Positions 4,645-5,482 of a DNA stretch of 5,482 nt are shown here, in pieces. The stretch comes from Acidimicrobiaceae bacterium (GTDB lineage: Bacteria; Actinomycetota; Acidimicrobiia; Acidimicrobiales; Bog-793). Under the pieces are notes generated by a model. It was not told the origin of the DNA and ran no database searches. It was given only the letters and a program-made list of their open reading frames with translations. The stretch covers positions 1 to 5,482 of the forward strand of contig JAODBN010000398.1 of the NCBI GenBank assembly GCA_025463965.1, read 5' to 3'. Each line of letters begins with the position of its first letter. Position 1 is the first letter of the stretch. The translations under genes and the position numbers were made by a program.

Positions 4645-5482
4645 TCAGGGCCCTGGGGGCGCCCCGGCGAGCAGCGCCTCCACCTCGACGAACGCCGCGG
4701 TGGCTCCGAGCACCGATTCGGTGGAGCGAACGAGTCCGTGCCGGTCGAGCTGGCTGGCCGCCACGCGATCGGTCCACCCTCGCGCGAGCTCGCGGTAGTT
4801 GGGGTCGGGACGCAGCGCGTCCAAGAGGAAGAGATTGCGGAAGTAGATGGCGTTGAAGGCGGGAAGCTGGGCGTCGAGCTCGCCCCCGTTGCCATAGCGG
4901 GCGCTCGAGGCTCGTGCCGTACGTTCGGCGTCCTCGAGGTACCGCTCCTCTCCGGTCGCCCCGGCGAGCAGGACGCCGGCGCCGATCATCGTGCCCTGGT
5001 TGTAGCTCCAGATGGTCGAGGTCAAGGTGCCGTCCGGCGCGATCTGGTCGGCGTAGAGGCCTTGGGAGGTGGCGAGCGCCGAGCGGACCCATTGGTAGCC
5101 GCGGATCGCCCATTCCAGGTGTCCCGGGTCGCCCGTGAGCGCGAAGAGCTCGCAGGAGAGCTCGGCGGCGGGCGCGTTGACGCACGTGTTGCGGGAGCGA
5201 TTGCTTGACGGCTCCTTCCAGCGGATGCCGCCCGGGTGCGCCCAGCTCTCGGTCTCGGACCAGCCCGTGCGGACGAAGGCGGCCAGTCGCCGAGCCAGCC
5301 AGAGCAGCCGAGGGTCTCCGGTGCGGCGGTGCTCCGCGCAAGCGGCGAGCGCCACCCAGGTGTTGTCGTCGTAGAAGCGATCGGCGCCAGCGCCGAGTGG
5401 CGACACGACCCGGGCCTCCAGTCCGAGCGGAGCCGCGGGCTCGCGGGCGTTGGGTGGCGACCCGGAGAGCGACAGGGCGTTC
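4645..5482 (-). CDS. Glycoside hydrolase family 76 protein (alpha-1,6-mannanase-like), N-terminus outside window
   Basis: The frame is open to the right edge, so the GTG at 5406 is internal and about 279 C-terminal residues are visible. The protein is an (alpha/alpha)-barrel glycosidase. RFYDDNTWVALA carries two adjacent Asp (codons 5370-5368 and 5367-5365), matching the catalytic nucleophile and acid/base pair of GH76. Further on are IWSYNQGTMIGA (W-x-Y-N-Q-G, around bases 5010-4973), typical of this family, and AFNAIYFRNLFLLDAL near the end, matching the family's last barrel helices. GH76 enzymes hydrolyse alpha-1,6-mannosidic backbones of fungal or actinobacterial mannans. The N-terminus is missing, so whether it is secreted cannot be judged; the visible part has no extra binding module. 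The gene ends 45 bases before the HAD-like gene with no hairpin between, so co-transcription is possible. Other (alpha/alpha)6-barrel sugar hydrolases or epimerases are less likely alternatives. Confidence 0.82.
   Translation of the reverse strand, partial: NALSLSGSPPNAREPAAPLGLEARVVSPLGAGADRFYDDNTWVALAACAEHRRTGDPRLLWLARRLAAFVRTGWSETESWAHPGGIRWKEPSSNRSRNTCVNAPAAELSCELFALTGDPGHLEWAIRGYQWVRSALATSQGLYADQIAPDGTLTSTIWSYNQGTMIGAGVLLAGATGEERYLEDAERTARASSARYGNGGELDAQLPAFNAIYFRNLFLLDALRPDPNYRELARGWTDRVAASQLDRHGLVRSTESVLGATAAFVEVEALLAGAPPGP

Noticed and set aside
4060..5208. A 382-codon open frame on the plus strand
   Set aside because: It runs antisense through both the HAD-like and GH76 genes, whose motifs are clear on the minus strand. 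The translation is low-complexity Gly/Arg/Val with no recognisable motif, typical of antisense frames in high-GC DNA.

Overview
The window is high-GC DNA with strong G/C preference at third codon positions. It has closely packed genes, a GTGA stop/start overlap, a probable leaderless promoter, an actinobacterial-type LexA box and an Rv2578c-like radical SAM protein. All of this points to an actinomycete-type chromosome, possibly an uncultured deep-branching lineage. I see no insertion sequences, CRISPR arrays, rRNA, tRNA or phage genes, so this looks like ordinary chromosome.

Layout. Plus strand, left half: (1) the C-terminal part of a thiamine-diphosphate (TPP) enzyme of the pyruvate oxidase (PoxB)-like group, cut by the left edge. 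(2) A mandelate-racemase-subgroup enolase superfamily enzyme, translationally coupled to it by a 4-base overlap and followed at once by a 10-bp perfect hairpin. (3) A PfpI/DJ-1 family protein with its own strong Shine-Dalgarno sequence. Minus strand, right half, listed left to right: (4) a 62-residue acidic protein carrying an ESFPASDPP motif, convergent with gene 3. (5) A COG1533/Rv2578c-like radical SAM protein. (6) A small HAD-fold protein. (7) A GH76-type alpha-1,6-mannanase-like glycosidase, cut by the right edge.

How they work together. Genes 1 and 2 probably form the end of a catabolic operon acting on a 2-hydroxy or 2-keto acid (or a sugar acid), with the substrate unresolved. Gene 3 looks like a stress protein transcribed separately.

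The most interesting part is gene 5. Its start is preceded by a perfect CGAAC-N4-GTTCG box one base from a TATGAT -10 element. The -10 is placed so that transcription would begin at the ATG. The protein also ends in a Pro/Arg-rich tail carrying QLALF, which matches the bacterial beta-sliding-clamp-binding consensus. Together these suggest an SOS-induced radical SAM enzyme recruited to the replication clamp, probably in DNA damage repair or tolerance. That is a testable inference, not a demonstrated function.
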